The notes under the pieces were generated by a model. That model did not search any database. It saw only the letters and a list, made by a program, of their open reading frames with translations, and was not told the DNA's origin. This document shows positions 1 to 5,182 of a stretch of 5,257 bases of DNA, piece after piece. Source of the stretch: Gracilibacteraceae bacterium (lineage in GTDB: Bacteria > Bacillota > Desulfitobacteriia > Desulfitobacteriales > Syntrophobotulaceae); NCBI GenBank assembly GCA_031274335.1, contig JAISQG010000202.1, positions 1 to 5,257 on the forward strand, read 5' to 3'. The first letter of the stretch is position 1. Every line of letters starts with the position of its first letter. The translations under genes and the position numbers were made by a program.

Positions 1-104
1 GGAGAGACCTGGGTAGTTGAGTGCTGACCAGACCAACGCGACCATGTTGCAACGAGTAGACCCAGGTAGTTGCGGCGACCAAGTATTTAAGGAGGCTTAC
101 AGTA
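1..104 (+). other. Untranslated region upstream of rpsM
   Basis: No convincing gene is visible here. In Bacillota the gene before rpsM is normally rpmJ (L36); no L36 motif can be seen, although its last few codons could lie at the extreme left edge (several frames reach a stop within the first 25 bases). The stretch holds an imperfect direct repeat, an 8-base inverted repeat (7-14 with 60-67) and six GACC tetranucleotides. It ends in a strong SD site, TAAGGAGG at 88-95, 9 bases before the rpsM ATG. It may be part of a leader or spacer in the operon. S4 or another r-protein could act here by analogy with alpha-operon control in Escherichia coli, but no known leader fold was recognised. Confidence 0.6.
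5..72 (+). repeat. Imperfect 15-base direct repeat pair, also an inverted repeat
   Basis: AGACCTGGGTAGTTG at 5-19 recurs as AGACCCAGGTAGTTG at 58-72, 13 of 15 bases matching, with a period of 53. The two differing bases turn part of the pair into a perfect 8-base inverted repeat: ACCTGGGT at 7-14 and ACCCAGGT at 60-67. An RNA stem closing a 45-base loop is therefore possible. A small inner stem, CAAC 34-37 with GTTG 46-49, could form inside that loop. Function is unknown. Confidence 0.6.
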
Positions 105-473
105 ATGGCACGTATCGCCGGTGTGGACATACCGCGAGATAAAAGAGTGGAAATATCCCTCACTTATATCTATGGAATCGGCCGGGCGCAATCCAACAAA
201 ATTTTGGCACAGGCCAAAGTTAACCCTGACACAAGAGTAAAAGACCTGACGGACGACGAGATCGCTCGCATCAGGGAAACGATCGACAAGAGCTTTAAAG
301 TGGAAGGCGACCTGCGCCGCGAAGTATCGCTTAACATCAAACGCCTGATGGAAATAGGGTGCTATCGCGGTCTGCGTCACCGCCGCGGACTCCCGGTGCG
401 GGGGCAGAACACGAAAAACAACGCCCGCACGCGCAAAGGGCCCTCGCGTAGCGCCGGCGGCAGGAAAAAATAA
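105..473 (+). CDS. rpsM: Small-subunit ribosomal protein S13 (uS13)
   Basis: S13 sits in the head of the 30S subunit and contacts the P-site tRNA and the 50S subunit through bridge B1. The 122-residue product has the family length. It opens with [14 protein letters not shown], has the helical region with [10 protein letters not shown] at 21-30, and carries the S13 signature [16 protein letters not shown] at 86-101. A basic C-terminal tail follows (NARTRKGP at 106-113, ending GGRKK) that reaches toward tRNA. The ATG is chosen because it gives the canonical N-terminus and lies 9 bases after TAAGGAGG (88-95). rpsK follows after 20 bases, so the two are surely cotranscribed. The tail has NTKNNA where many species have KTKTNA, a minor variation. 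No sign of damage. Confidence 0.98.
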   Translation: MARIAGVDIPRDKRVEISLTYIYGIGRAQSNKILAQAKVNPDTRVKDLTDDEIARIRETIDKSFKVEGDLRREVSLNIKRLMEIGCYRGLRHRRGLPVRGQNTKNNARTRKGPSRSAGGRKK

Positions 474-493
474 TTGGGAGGTAATCGTAAAAT

Positions 494-883
494 ATGGCGC
501 GCAGAGTTGTTCGTACCAAACGGAGAGAGAGAAAAAACATTGAGAGCGGCGTCGCTCACATTAAATCGACGTTCAACAACACAATAGTCACGATCACGGA
601 TACGGGCGGGAATACCCTGTCCTGGTCGAGTGCCGGCGCTCTCAACTTCAAAGGTTCCCGCAAAAGCACCCCCTTCGCCGCGCAAATGGCGGCGGAAACG
701 GCCGCCAAAGCCGCGATGGAGCATGGCGTGAAAATGGTGGAATGTTATGTCAAAGGGCCGGGTGCCGGACGGGAAGCGGCCATTCGCGCTTTGCAGGCGG
801 CCGGCCTTGAAGTGAGCCTGATCCGCGATGTGACACCTGTGCCCCATAACGGATGCCGCCCGCCAAAACGGAGAAGGGTATAA
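494..883 (+). CDS. rpsK: Small-subunit ribosomal protein S11 (uS11)
   Basis: S11 belongs to the 30S platform, binds 16S rRNA near the mRNA exit and partners with S6/S18 and S21. The product is 129 residues, the normal length. Visible family motifs are [15 protein letters not shown] (22-36), SSAG and [13 protein letters not shown] (45-48 and 52-64), [15 protein letters not shown] (86-100) and the invariant C-terminal [18 protein letters not shown] (112-129). The N-terminal basic stretch [12 protein letters not shown] is typical. The SD is GGGAGGT at 476-482, 11 bases before the ATG, a slightly long spacing. Its stop TAA (881-883) overlaps the SD of rpsD, showing the tight packing of this operon. 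Nothing unusual in the protein. Confidence 0.98.
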   Translation: MARRVVRTKRRERKNIESGVAHIKSTFNNTIVTITDTGGNTLSWSSAGALNFKGSRKSTPFAAQMAAETAAKAAMEHGVKMVECYVKGPGAGREAAIRALQAAGLEVSLIRDVTPVPHNGCRPPKRRRV

Positions 884-898
884 GGAGGAGGTGTAAAT

Positions 899-1534
899 AT
901 GGCCAAATATACAGATGCTGTTTGCCGGCTGTGCCGGCGGGAGAGCCAGAAGCTGTTCTTAAAAGGCGACCGCTGCTATTCGGGCAAATGCGCGATGGAA
1001 CGGCAGCACAGGCAGTTTCCGCCCGGAGCGCACGGACAGAGCCGGGGGCGCAAACCGACTGAATACAGCCTGCAGCTGCGGGAAAAACAAAAAGTCCGCC
1101 GCATGTACGGCGTGCTGGAAAAGCAGTTCCGCAATTATTTTACGCTGGCCAGCCGGCAAAAAGGCATGACCGGCGAAAATTTGCTGCGCCTTCTGGAACG
1201 CCGCCTGGACAACGTGGTTTTTCGGCTCGGTTTTGCCGCTTCCAGATCGGAAGCGCGCCAGATGGTGACCCATGGGCATATCACGTTAAACGGCAAGCGG
1301 GTGGACATACCCTCTTATCTGGTGGCCGTGGGTGAAGTCGTGTCGTTCAGGGAATCAAGCCGGGGGCTGAACCGCGTGAAAGAAATGCTGGGCGCTCTCC
1401 GTGACCGGCAGACGCCCGCCTGGTTGAGCGTGGATCCCACGAGCGCCAGCGGCACGGTGCTGGCCCTGCCGAATCGCGAAGATATTCAGGCACCGATCGA
1501 AGAACACCTCATCGTTGAGAAATATTCACGCTAA
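899..1534 (+). CDS. rpsD: Small-subunit ribosomal protein S4 (uS4), zinc-type
   Basis: S4 is a primary 16S rRNA binding protein that nucleates the 30S body and lines the mRNA entry channel; in many bacteria it also represses its own operon. The 211-residue product has cysteines at 9, 12, 26 and 31 (CRLC then CYSGKC), the spacing of a zinc ribbon, so this is the C+ form. The S4 RNA-binding domain spans about 101-145 ([20 protein letters not shown], then [16 protein letters not shown]). The C-terminus [11 protein letters not shown] is canonical. The SD region AAGGAGGAGGTG (882-893) starts inside the stop of rpsK and lies just before ATG 899. Placement inside the alpha operon, rather than as a lone gene as in Bacillus subtilis, fits Clostridia/Negativicutes. 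Autoregulation by S4 of this operon is plausible but not shown by the sequence. Confidence 0.98.
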   Translation: MAKYTDAVCRLCRRESQKLFLKGDRCYSGKCAMERQHRQFPPGAHGQSRGRKPTEYSLQLREKQKVRRMYGVLEKQFRNYFTLASRQKGMTGENLLRLLERRLDNVVFRLGFAASRSEARQMVTHGHITLNGKRVDIPSYLVAVGEVVSFRESSRGLNRVKEMLGALRDRQTPAWLSVDPTSASGTVLALPNREDIQAPIEEHLIVEKYSR

Positions 1535-1563
1535 CTAATCTCCCGGAAAGAAGGTGCGATCGC

Positions 1564-2529
1564 TTGCTGGAGCTCAATAACCCCAATAAATTCATTAACC
1601 CAACTATCGAGGTCGTTGAACGAGCGGATGACAACACATACGCACGGTTTGTCATTGAGCCGCTGGAACGTGGCTACGGCATCACGCTGGGCAATTCTTT
1701 GCGGCGGATACTTTTGTCGTCTTTGCCGGGTTCGGCTGTGACATCCTTGAAAATAGAAGGTGTGCTGCATGAATTTTCCACGATTCCCGGTGTTCTGGAG
1801 GATGTGACGGAAATAATTCTGAATATCAAATCGCTGGCGCTTAAAGGACACACGGACGAACCGCGTTTTCTCCGCCTGGAGCGCGAAGGGGAAGGGGTTG
1901 TGACGGCCGGGGATATTATTGCCGGCTCTGACTTGGAAATACTGAATCCTGACCTTAAAATAGCGACGCTGGACAAGGACGGGCGATTGTCCATGGAGAT
2001 GACGGTGGAGTATTCGCGGGGGTATTTGCCGGCGGAAAAGAACAAAAAACAGGAGTATGGCATTGGAGTAATCCCGGTTGATGCCATTTTTACGCCGATA
2101 TATAAAGTAAATTATCATGTGGAAGACACTCGTGTCGGCATGGTTACAGATTTTGACAAATTAACGCTTGACGTCTGGTCCAACGGCAGCATCACGCCGG
2201 AGCAAGCCACCGGCAGCGCGGCCAAAATCCTGACGGATCGTCTGCGTATGTTTCTCAATCTGACGGATAATCTGCCCGGCGTGGAGCTTTTGAACGATCC
2301 AATCGAGGAAGAAAAGGACAAAATCCTTGAAATGACGATAGAGGAACTCGACTTGTCCGTGCGCTCTTACAATTGCCTTAAACGGGCCGCCATTAACACG
2401 GTGGAGGAGCTGACGCATAAGACGCAGGAGGATATGATCAAGGTCCGCAATCTGGGCAAAAAATCTCTGGAAGAAGTCGAGCACAAATTGCGCGAGCTGG
2501 GGCTGAACTTCCGCATTCAGGATGATTGA
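1564..2529 (+). CDS. rpoA: DNA-directed RNA polymerase alpha subunit
   Basis: Alpha dimerises to scaffold RNA polymerase assembly, and its C-terminal domain (CTD) contacts UP elements and activators. The start is TTG 1564, followed by CTG GAG CTC; it sits 7 bases after AAGGTG (1551-1556), and no in-frame ATG gives a complete N-terminus. The product has 321 residues. The N-terminal domain has [20 protein letters not shown] (29-48) and ILLSSLPG (49-56), the dimer and assembly core. A charged linker (about 245-256, PIEEEKDK) leads to the CTD, with [13 protein letters not shown] (265-277) and [12 protein letters not shown] (295-306). By alignment to E. coli, R267, N270, G298, K300, S301 and E304 match the DNA-contact residues R265, N268, G296, K298, S299 and E302, so UP-element recognition should be intact. 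The N-terminus is a few residues longer (NKFINP, 8-13) than many homologues. Confidence 0.98.
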   Translation: MLELNNPNKFINPTIEVVERADDNTYARFVIEPLERGYGITLGNSLRRILLSSLPGSAVTSLKIEGVLHEFSTIPGVLEDVTEIILNIKSLALKGHTDEPRFLRLEREGEGVVTAGDIIAGSDLEILNPDLKIATLDKDGRLSMEMTVEYSRGYLPAEKNKKQEYGIGVIPVDAIFTPIYKVNYHVEDTRVGMVTDFDKLTLDVWSNGSITPEQATGSAAKILTDRLRMFLNLTDNLPGVELLNDPIEEEKDKILEMTIEELDLSVRSYNCLKRAAINTVEELTHKTQEDMIKVRNLGKKSLEEVEHKLRELGLNFRIQDD

Positions 2530-2538
2530 CCGCGGCTC

Positions 2539-2572
2539 CGGGGCCCCGCCCGGTTGTCGGGGGGCGCTTTTC
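2539..2572 (+). terminator. GC-rich hairpin with short T-run between rpoA and rplQ (possible attenuator)
   Basis: The rpoA-rplQ spacer (2530-2605, 76 bases) is the widest gap inside the alpha operon and contains alternative GC-rich stems. CGCCC at 2547-2551 pairs with GGGCG at 2562-2566, followed by CTTTTC (2567-2572). Competing pairings are CCCCG 2544-2548 with CGGGG 2558-2562, and the palindrome CGGGGCCCCG at 2539-2548. Four Ts make this at most a weak intrinsic terminator. It could adjust the ratio of alpha to L17, or be an RNA-processing or stability hairpin. rplQ has its own strong SD downstream. Confidence 0.35.
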
Positions 2573-2605
2573 ACAGGTGAGTAATTTTGGAAGGAGGAGG
2601 CAAAA

Positions 2606-2950
2606 TTGCCATATCGTAAACTTGGCGCGAATATGGGCAGGCGCAAGGCGCTCCTGAGAAACATTGTGACGTCGCTTTTAAAGCACGGGCGCATTGAGAC
2701 GACGGAAGCGCGAGCCAAAGAGCTGAACGCTTTCGCGGAAAAAATGATCACGCTCGGCAAAAAAGGCGATCTCGCCGCCAGAAGGCAGGCGCTCAAATTT
2801 CTCATGGAAGAAGACGTCGTCAAATATCTGTTTGACGAGCTGGCGCCGAAATTCAGCCAGCGGCAGGGCGGCTACACGCGCATCATCCGCAAGGGCTTTC
2901 GGCGCGGAGACGCCGCGCAAATGGTTTTGGTGGAGATGGTCGCGGAGTGA
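2606..2950 (+). CDS. rplQ: Large-subunit ribosomal protein L17 (bL17)
   Basis: L17 binds 23S rRNA near the peptide exit side of the 50S subunit. The product is 114 residues, the short form usual in Bacillota. It begins YRKLG (3-7) and [20 protein letters not shown] (11-30), continues TTEARAKEL (32-40), and ends with the family motif [19 protein letters not shown] (88-106). The start is TTG 2606, supported by AAGGAGGAGG (2591-2600), 5 bases upstream, and by alignment of residue 1 with the usual start. It is the second TTG start in this operon after rpoA. The stop is 3 bases before truA, so truA is very likely translated from the same mRNA. Confidence 0.97.
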   Translation: MPYRKLGANMGRRKALLRNIVTSLLKHGRIETTEARAKELNAFAEKMITLGKKGDLAARRQALKFLMEEDVVKYLFDELAPKFSQRQGGYTRIIRKGFRRGDAAQMVLVEMVAE

Positions 2951-2953
2951 ATC

Positions 2954-3763
2954 ATGGGCAGGATGGCTCTCCGTCTGGCCTATGACGGAACAAATTATCA
3001 TGGATTTCAATACCAGCCTCCGGACAGAGGCGCCACGGTGCAGGGTGAAATAGAATGCGTCTGGCATAAGCTTTTTCATGAAAACATCAGGCTGATACCG
3101 GCCGGGCGCACCGATGCCGGAGTGCACGCCGCGGGGCAGGTCGTGAGCTTTGCCACCGCAGCGGCCATTCCGGCCGAGAAATTGCCCAAGGCCATAAACA
3201 GCCTGCTGCCGAGGGATATCCGTGTGCTGGCCGCGGAGAACGCGGCGGCGGATTTTAACGCCCGCCGTGACGCGCGGTGGAAACGTTATGATTATATGAT
3301 CGACAACGCGCGCATACCGGATGTTTTTCAGCGCCTCTACCGCTTGCACGAGCCCGTTCCGCTTGAGCCGGCAAACATGGAACGCGCGGCCGCTTTCTTT
3401 CAGGGCACGCATGATTTTCGCGCTTTTGCCGCGGCGGGCGGAGCGGCGGGAACTTTTGTCCGCACATTATATCACTGCCGGGTGTTTGCTTCAGACGGGC
3501 TGATCCGCATAGTCTGCGTCGGAGACGGGTTTTTGTACAATATGGTTCGCATTATCGTCGGAACCCTGATCGTTGTCGGCAAGGGCAAAATGACGCCGGA
3601 AGCGGCGGCGGCGGTTCTGGCGGAAGGAAAGAGGTCCGCGGCCGGCATGACCGCGAAGCCGATGGGCCTGACTCTCACTCATGTCGAATACGGAGAGGCG
3701 CGGCCCAGTTCGCTTTTCGCTGATCTGGCCCCGAACAGATGGGAGCATGGCGATAAATTATAA
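2954..3763 (+). CDS. truA: tRNA pseudouridine(38-40) synthase TruA
   Basis: TruA isomerises uridines 38, 39 and 40 in the anticodon arm of tRNAs to pseudouridine. The 269-residue product matches the E. coli length (270). The catalytic aspartate is D54 in GRTDAGVHAAGQVVSF (51-66). The active-site tyrosine region is RWKRYDYMIDN (108-118). DFRAFAA lies at 154-160, and DGFLYNMVRIIVGTL (191-205) is the conserved C-domain motif. ATG 2954 is preferred over the in-frame ATG 2963 because GGAG (2944-2947) lies 6 bases upstream; the later ATG has no room for an SD. Only 3 bases separate it from rplQ. The last 12 residues (from about 258, LAPNRWEHGDKL) extend past the recognisable fold and are encoded by a sequence repeated twice more downstream. 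The ECF transporter genes often found before truA in Bacillota are missing. Confidence 0.97.
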   Translation: MGRMALRLAYDGTNYHGFQYQPPDRGATVQGEIECVWHKLFHENIRLIPAGRTDAGVHAAGQVVSFATAAAIPAEKLPKAINSLLPRDIRVLAAENAAADFNARRDARWKRYDYMIDNARIPDVFQRLYRLHEPVPLEPANMERAAAFFQGTHDFRAFAAAGGAAGTFVRTLYHCRVFASDGLIRIVCVGDGFLYNMVRIIVGTLIVVGKGKMTPEAAAAVLAEGKRSAAGMTAKPMGLTLTHVEYGEARPSSLFADLAPNRWEHGDKL

Positions 3764-3765
3764 GG
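3742..3765 (+). repeat. Junction repeat, copy 1 (truA 3' end)
   Basis: This 24-base sequence starts GGAGCATGGCGATAAATT, includes the truA stop codon (TAA 3761-3763) and ends in AAGG. It is identical to 4268-4291. A longer version, from CCGAACAG at 3731 to GGGAGAA ending at 3770, matches copy 2 (4038-4076) with one deletion and two substitutions. This copy is constrained because it encodes the last residues of TruA. Confidence 0.9.
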
Positions 3766-3846
3766 GAGAATGCTGATTAATGCCGTTTGTCATTCTGAGC
3801 GTAGAGAAGAACATTGGGGTTCGACCTTTTGACATGGTCTTTTATC

Positions 3847-3874
3847 GTTCTTTTTGTACCGCGACAAAAAGAAC
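3847..3874 (+). repeat. Perfect 11-bp inverted repeat, 6-base loop
   Basis: GTTCTTTTTGT at 3847-3857 is the exact reverse complement of ACAAAAAGAAC at 3864-3874, with loop ACCGCG. No T-run follows the stem on either strand, so it does not look like an intrinsic terminator. It is the first stem of segment A. Confidence 0.85.
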
Positions 3875-3880
3875 CAAAAA

Positions 3881-3922
3881 GCGCGCCGGGGGGTACGCAA
3901 GTCCCCCCGGACCCCTACGCGC
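3881..3922 (+). repeat. GC-rich two-part stem-loop
   Basis: CCGGGGGG at 3886-3893 pairs perfectly with CCCCCCGG at 3903-3910 around a 9-base loop. Immediately outside, GCGCG 3881-3885 pairs with CGCGC 3918-3922 across a 7-base one-sided bulge (3911-3917). This is the second stem of segment A and would be very stable as RNA or single-stranded DNA. Confidence 0.8.
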
Positions 3923-3958
3923 CAGGGGCGCAGAAAATCCGCGTTACAGCGCCCCTGG
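3922..3958 (+). repeat. Perfect 10-bp inverted repeat, 17-base loop
   Basis: CCAGGGGCGC at 3922-3931 is the reverse complement of GCGCCCCTGG at 3949-3958. It abuts the previous stem, sharing base 3922. A smaller hairpin follows: GCCAGGA 3964-3970 with TTCTGGC 3977-3983, which needs one G-T pair. The run of back-to-back stems is the hallmark of REP/BIME-type or MITE-type intergenic elements. Confidence 0.8.
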
Positions 3959-4037
3959 ACCCCGCCAGGAAAAGTGTTCTGGCAGAGAGCGCTGCAAGTG
4001 TCAGTAAAAGGGATGCAGAGGATTGAAACACATGGCA

Positions 4038-4076
4038 CCGAACAGTGGGAGCATGGCGATTAATTCTAAGGGAGAA
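4038..4076 (+). repeat. Junction repeat, copy 2 (degenerate truA tail)
   Basis: From CCGAACAG to GGGAGAA this matches 3731-3770, apart from one missing A after CCGAACAG and two substitutions (TAAATTAT changed to TTAATTCT). One reading frame still spells QWEHGD and then a stop, the counterpart of RWEHGD near the TruA C-terminus. It is therefore a decayed duplicate of the truA 3' end and the start of an SD, with no gene attached. Confidence 0.85.
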
Positions 4077-4083
4077 AAAACCG

Positions 4084-4286
4084 TAATTTCAGCCATGCGG
4101 AGCGACCGCCCGTCTGGAGGCGACGACTCCGAGAAGAGTGAAAAACGCGCAATGATGCGGGAACGTCGCCCGCATGGATAAAGCGTGAATCATGGAGAAG
4201 GCGGGCGGCTTGCGCGTTTTTCGCGCAAAACACTCAGGGAGCCGAAGACGGGCGACCCTCCCGTCGCGGAGCATGGCGATAAATTA
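4084..4286 (+). mobile_element. Segment B: long imperfect palindrome (MITE-like, putative)
   Basis: Colinear nested arms can be read from outside in. TAATTT 4084-4089 pairs with AAATTA 4281-4286; GCCATGC 4092-4098 with GCATGGC 4271-4277; GCGAC 4102-4106 with GTCGC 4263-4267. Further in, CGCCCGTCT 4107-4115 pairs with AGACGGGCG 4246-4254; GAAAAACGCGCAA 4140-4152 with TTGCGCGTTTTTC 4210-4222; CGCCCGC 4167-4173 with GCGGGCG 4201-4207. That is 47 pairs over 203 bases. Local alternatives exist: ATGCGGG 4155-4161 with CCCGCAT 4169-4175, and TTGCGCG 4210-4216 with CGCGCAA 4222-4228. The right arm contains junction repeat copy 3, directly upstream of rplM. No protein is encoded. It could be a non-autonomous mobile element or, if transcribed, a large leader structure for rplM. 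Confidence 0.55.
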
Positions 4287-4291
4287 TAAGG
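4268..4291 (+). repeat. Junction repeat, copy 3 (upstream of rplM)
   Basis: This is identical over 24 bases to 3742-3765 and offset by 526 bases. It runs directly into the rplM SD (AAGGAGG 4288-4294), so the last bases of the repeat are part of the functional ribosome binding site. Its core GCATGGC...AAATTA is also the right arm of the segment B palindrome; the inverted partner is at 4084-4098. Confidence 0.9.
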
Positions 4292-4294
4292 AGG
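4288..4294 (+). promoter_or_regulatory. Ribosome binding site of rplM
   Basis: AAGGAGG lies 9 bases before ATG 4304. It is the only full-strength SD among the three junction repeats; copies 1 and 2 carry AAGGGAG at the same place. Confidence 0.85.
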
Positions 4295-4303
4295 AAAATA
4301 TAT

Positions 4304-4735
4304 ATGACCACGCAATTTGCGAAACAGGGCGAAACGGAGCGCAAATGGTATGTCCTTGACGCGGACGGCATAGCCCTGGGCCGCGTGGCGACGGAGGCGG
4401 CCCGTTTGCTGCGCGGCAAGCATAAACCGATTTATACACCGAATGTGGACGCGGGAGACTTTGTCATTGTCGTCAACGCGGCGAAAGCGGTTTTGACCGG
4501 CAACAAGCCGGAACAGAAACTTTATCGCTGGCATTCCGGCTATCCGGGCGGCCTGAAGTCCATGACATATAAGAAACTGATGGCCACCAGGCCGCGGAAG
4601 GCGATGGAACATGCCGTCAAAGGCATGCTGCCGCACAACAAACTTGGTTCGGCTCTGTACCGAAAGCTGAAGGTGTACGATGGACCGGCGCATCCGCATA
4701 AGGCCCAAAAACCTGAAATCTGGACGATGAAGTAG
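4304..4735 (+). CDS. rplM: Large-subunit ribosomal protein L13 (uL13)
   Basis: L13 is an early-assembly 50S protein that binds 23S rRNA. The product is 143 residues (family about 142-147). The N-terminal domain reads [17 protein letters not shown] (14-30), then [19 protein letters not shown] (35-53) and [13 protein letters not shown] (54-66). The C-terminal signature is [19 protein letters not shown] (104-122) followed by VYDGPAHPH (124-132). The ATG is fixed by AAGGAGG (4288-4294) and the usual N-terminus. rpsI follows 14 bases after the TAG stop, the near-universal L13-S9 pair. The upstream gap of 540 repeat-rich bases is abnormal for this cluster and may affect its expression. Confidence 0.98.
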   Translation: MTTQFAKQGETERKWYVLDADGIALGRVATEAARLLRGKHKPIYTPNVDAGDFVIVVNAAKAVLTGNKPEQKLYRWHSGYPGGLKSMTYKKLMATRPRKAMEHAVKGMLPHNKLGSALYRKLKVYDGPAHPHKAQKPEIWTMK

Positions 4736-4749
4736 GCTAGGAGGAGAAA

Positions 4750-5145
4750 ATGGCGATACAATTGCAGTATTACGGCACCGGCCGGCGCAAAAACGCGGTG
4801 GCGCGCGTCCGTCTGGTGGCGGGCGAAGGGAAATACACGATTAACGAACGTGATATGGCAGAATATTTTGGCAAAAAGACATTGGAGATGATCGTGCGCC
4901 AGCCGATGGAAATCACGGATACGCTTGGCAAATACGATGTTGTGGCCCGCGTGCATGGCGGCGGCACATCCGGACAGGCCGGCGCTTTGCGCATGGGCAT
5001 AGCCCGCGCGCTGCTCAAGCTGGATGACGGGCTGCGCCCGGCGCTGAAGCGGGCGGGATTTCTCACGCGCGACCCGCGGATGAAAGAGCGCCGCAAATAC
5101 GGGCTGAAAAAAGCGCGCAAAGCACCGCAATTCTCGAAACGTTAA
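4750..5145 (+). CDS. rpsI: Small-subunit ribosomal protein S9 (uS9)
   Basis: S9 sits in the 30S head; its C-terminal tail touches the P-site tRNA anticodon stem-loop. The product is 131 residues, the usual length. Visible motifs are [16 protein letters not shown] (7-22), [20 protein letters not shown] (68-87), [19 protein letters not shown] (105-123) and the invariant terminal SKR (129-131) with the tRNA-contacting final arginine. The SD AGGAGA starts next to the rplM stop (TAGGCTAGGAGGAGAAA) just before ATG 4750. Cotranscription with rplM is almost certain. Nothing unusual. Confidence 0.98.
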   Translation: MAIQLQYYGTGRRKNAVARVRLVAGEGKYTINERDMAEYFGKKTLEMIVRQPMEITDTLGKYDVVARVHGGGTSGQAGALRMGIARALLKLDDGLRPALKRAGFLTRDPRMKERRKYGLKKARKAPQFSKR

Positions 5146-5182
5146 AGAGCGGACGAGGGCGAAAAAAGAAAGGAGCCTGGGC

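Larger units (their letters stand above)
3766..4037 (+). mobile_element. Segment A: hairpin-rich non-coding repeat element (MITE/REP-like, putative)
   Basis: This segment lies between junction repeats 1 and 2 (offset 306 bases). It begins with TGTCATTCTGAGCG (3789-3802), translating in one frame as VCHSERREE, a signature I recall from intergenic repeats in many bacterial genomes. Four perfect or near-perfect stem-loops follow in 3847-3983. Loose outer symmetry is present: CCTTTTGACA (3825-3834) against TGTCAGTAAAAGG (3999-4011), and ATTAATGCC (3776-3784) against GGCGATTAAT (4055-4064) in copy 2. There is no transposase, so if mobile it would depend on an enzyme made elsewhere. Whether it is dispersed in the genome cannot be seen from here. 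Confidence 0.5.
3764..4303 (+). other. 540-base gap between truA and rplM made of repeat elements
   Basis: No credible gene is visible. Three overlapping frames stay open across about 3780-4063, but they have no SD and no recognisable domain and they cross several perfect inverted repeats, so they are probably chance frames in GC-rich repeat DNA. The gap consists of segment A (3766-4037) with stacked hairpins, a middle junction repeat (4038-4076), and segment B, a long imperfect palindrome that runs into the third junction repeat. No convincing promoter or T-tract terminator was found. rplM is therefore transcribed either by read-through from the upstream operon or from a promoter not recognised here. 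Confidence 0.8.

Noticed and set aside
1..25. C-terminus of rpmJ (L36) at the left edge
   Set aside because: Expected from gene order, but too few bases remain to choose among frames and none shows the usual KHKQRQG end.
44..142. Short ORF (32 codons) starting at ATG 44 and overlapping rpsM
   Set aside because: No SD upstream, out of frame with rpsM, no resemblance to L36 or any known small protein.
3829..3857. Perfect TTGACA (3829-3834) as a -35 box for an rplM promoter
   Set aside because: No acceptable -10 box lies 16-18 bases downstream, where the sequence is a T-run inside a hairpin arm. It is also about 470 bases from rplM.
3780..4063. Three overlapping + strand open frames of 69-75 codons
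   Set aside because: They have no SD, start mid-repeat with ATG or TTG, show no recognisable domain, and run through several perfect hairpins. All three frames being open at once is best explained by GC-rich repeat DNA.
4210..4228. Intrinsic terminator at TTGCGCG-TTTTT-CGCGCAA
   Set aside because: The T-run is in the loop, and an A-run rather than a T-run follows the stem on the + strand. On the - strand no T-run follows the stem either.
4262..4290. TATAAG at 4285-4290 as a -10 box for rplM
   Set aside because: No -35-like hexamer at the right distance (the sequence there is CGTCGC). The hexamer overlaps the SD, and the same sequence in copy 1 is the end of truA.
3742..4291. CRISPR-like array (three direct repeats)
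   Set aside because: Only three copies, spaced 306 and 220 bases apart, with one degenerate copy and one inverted copy. Spacers are far too long and palindromic.
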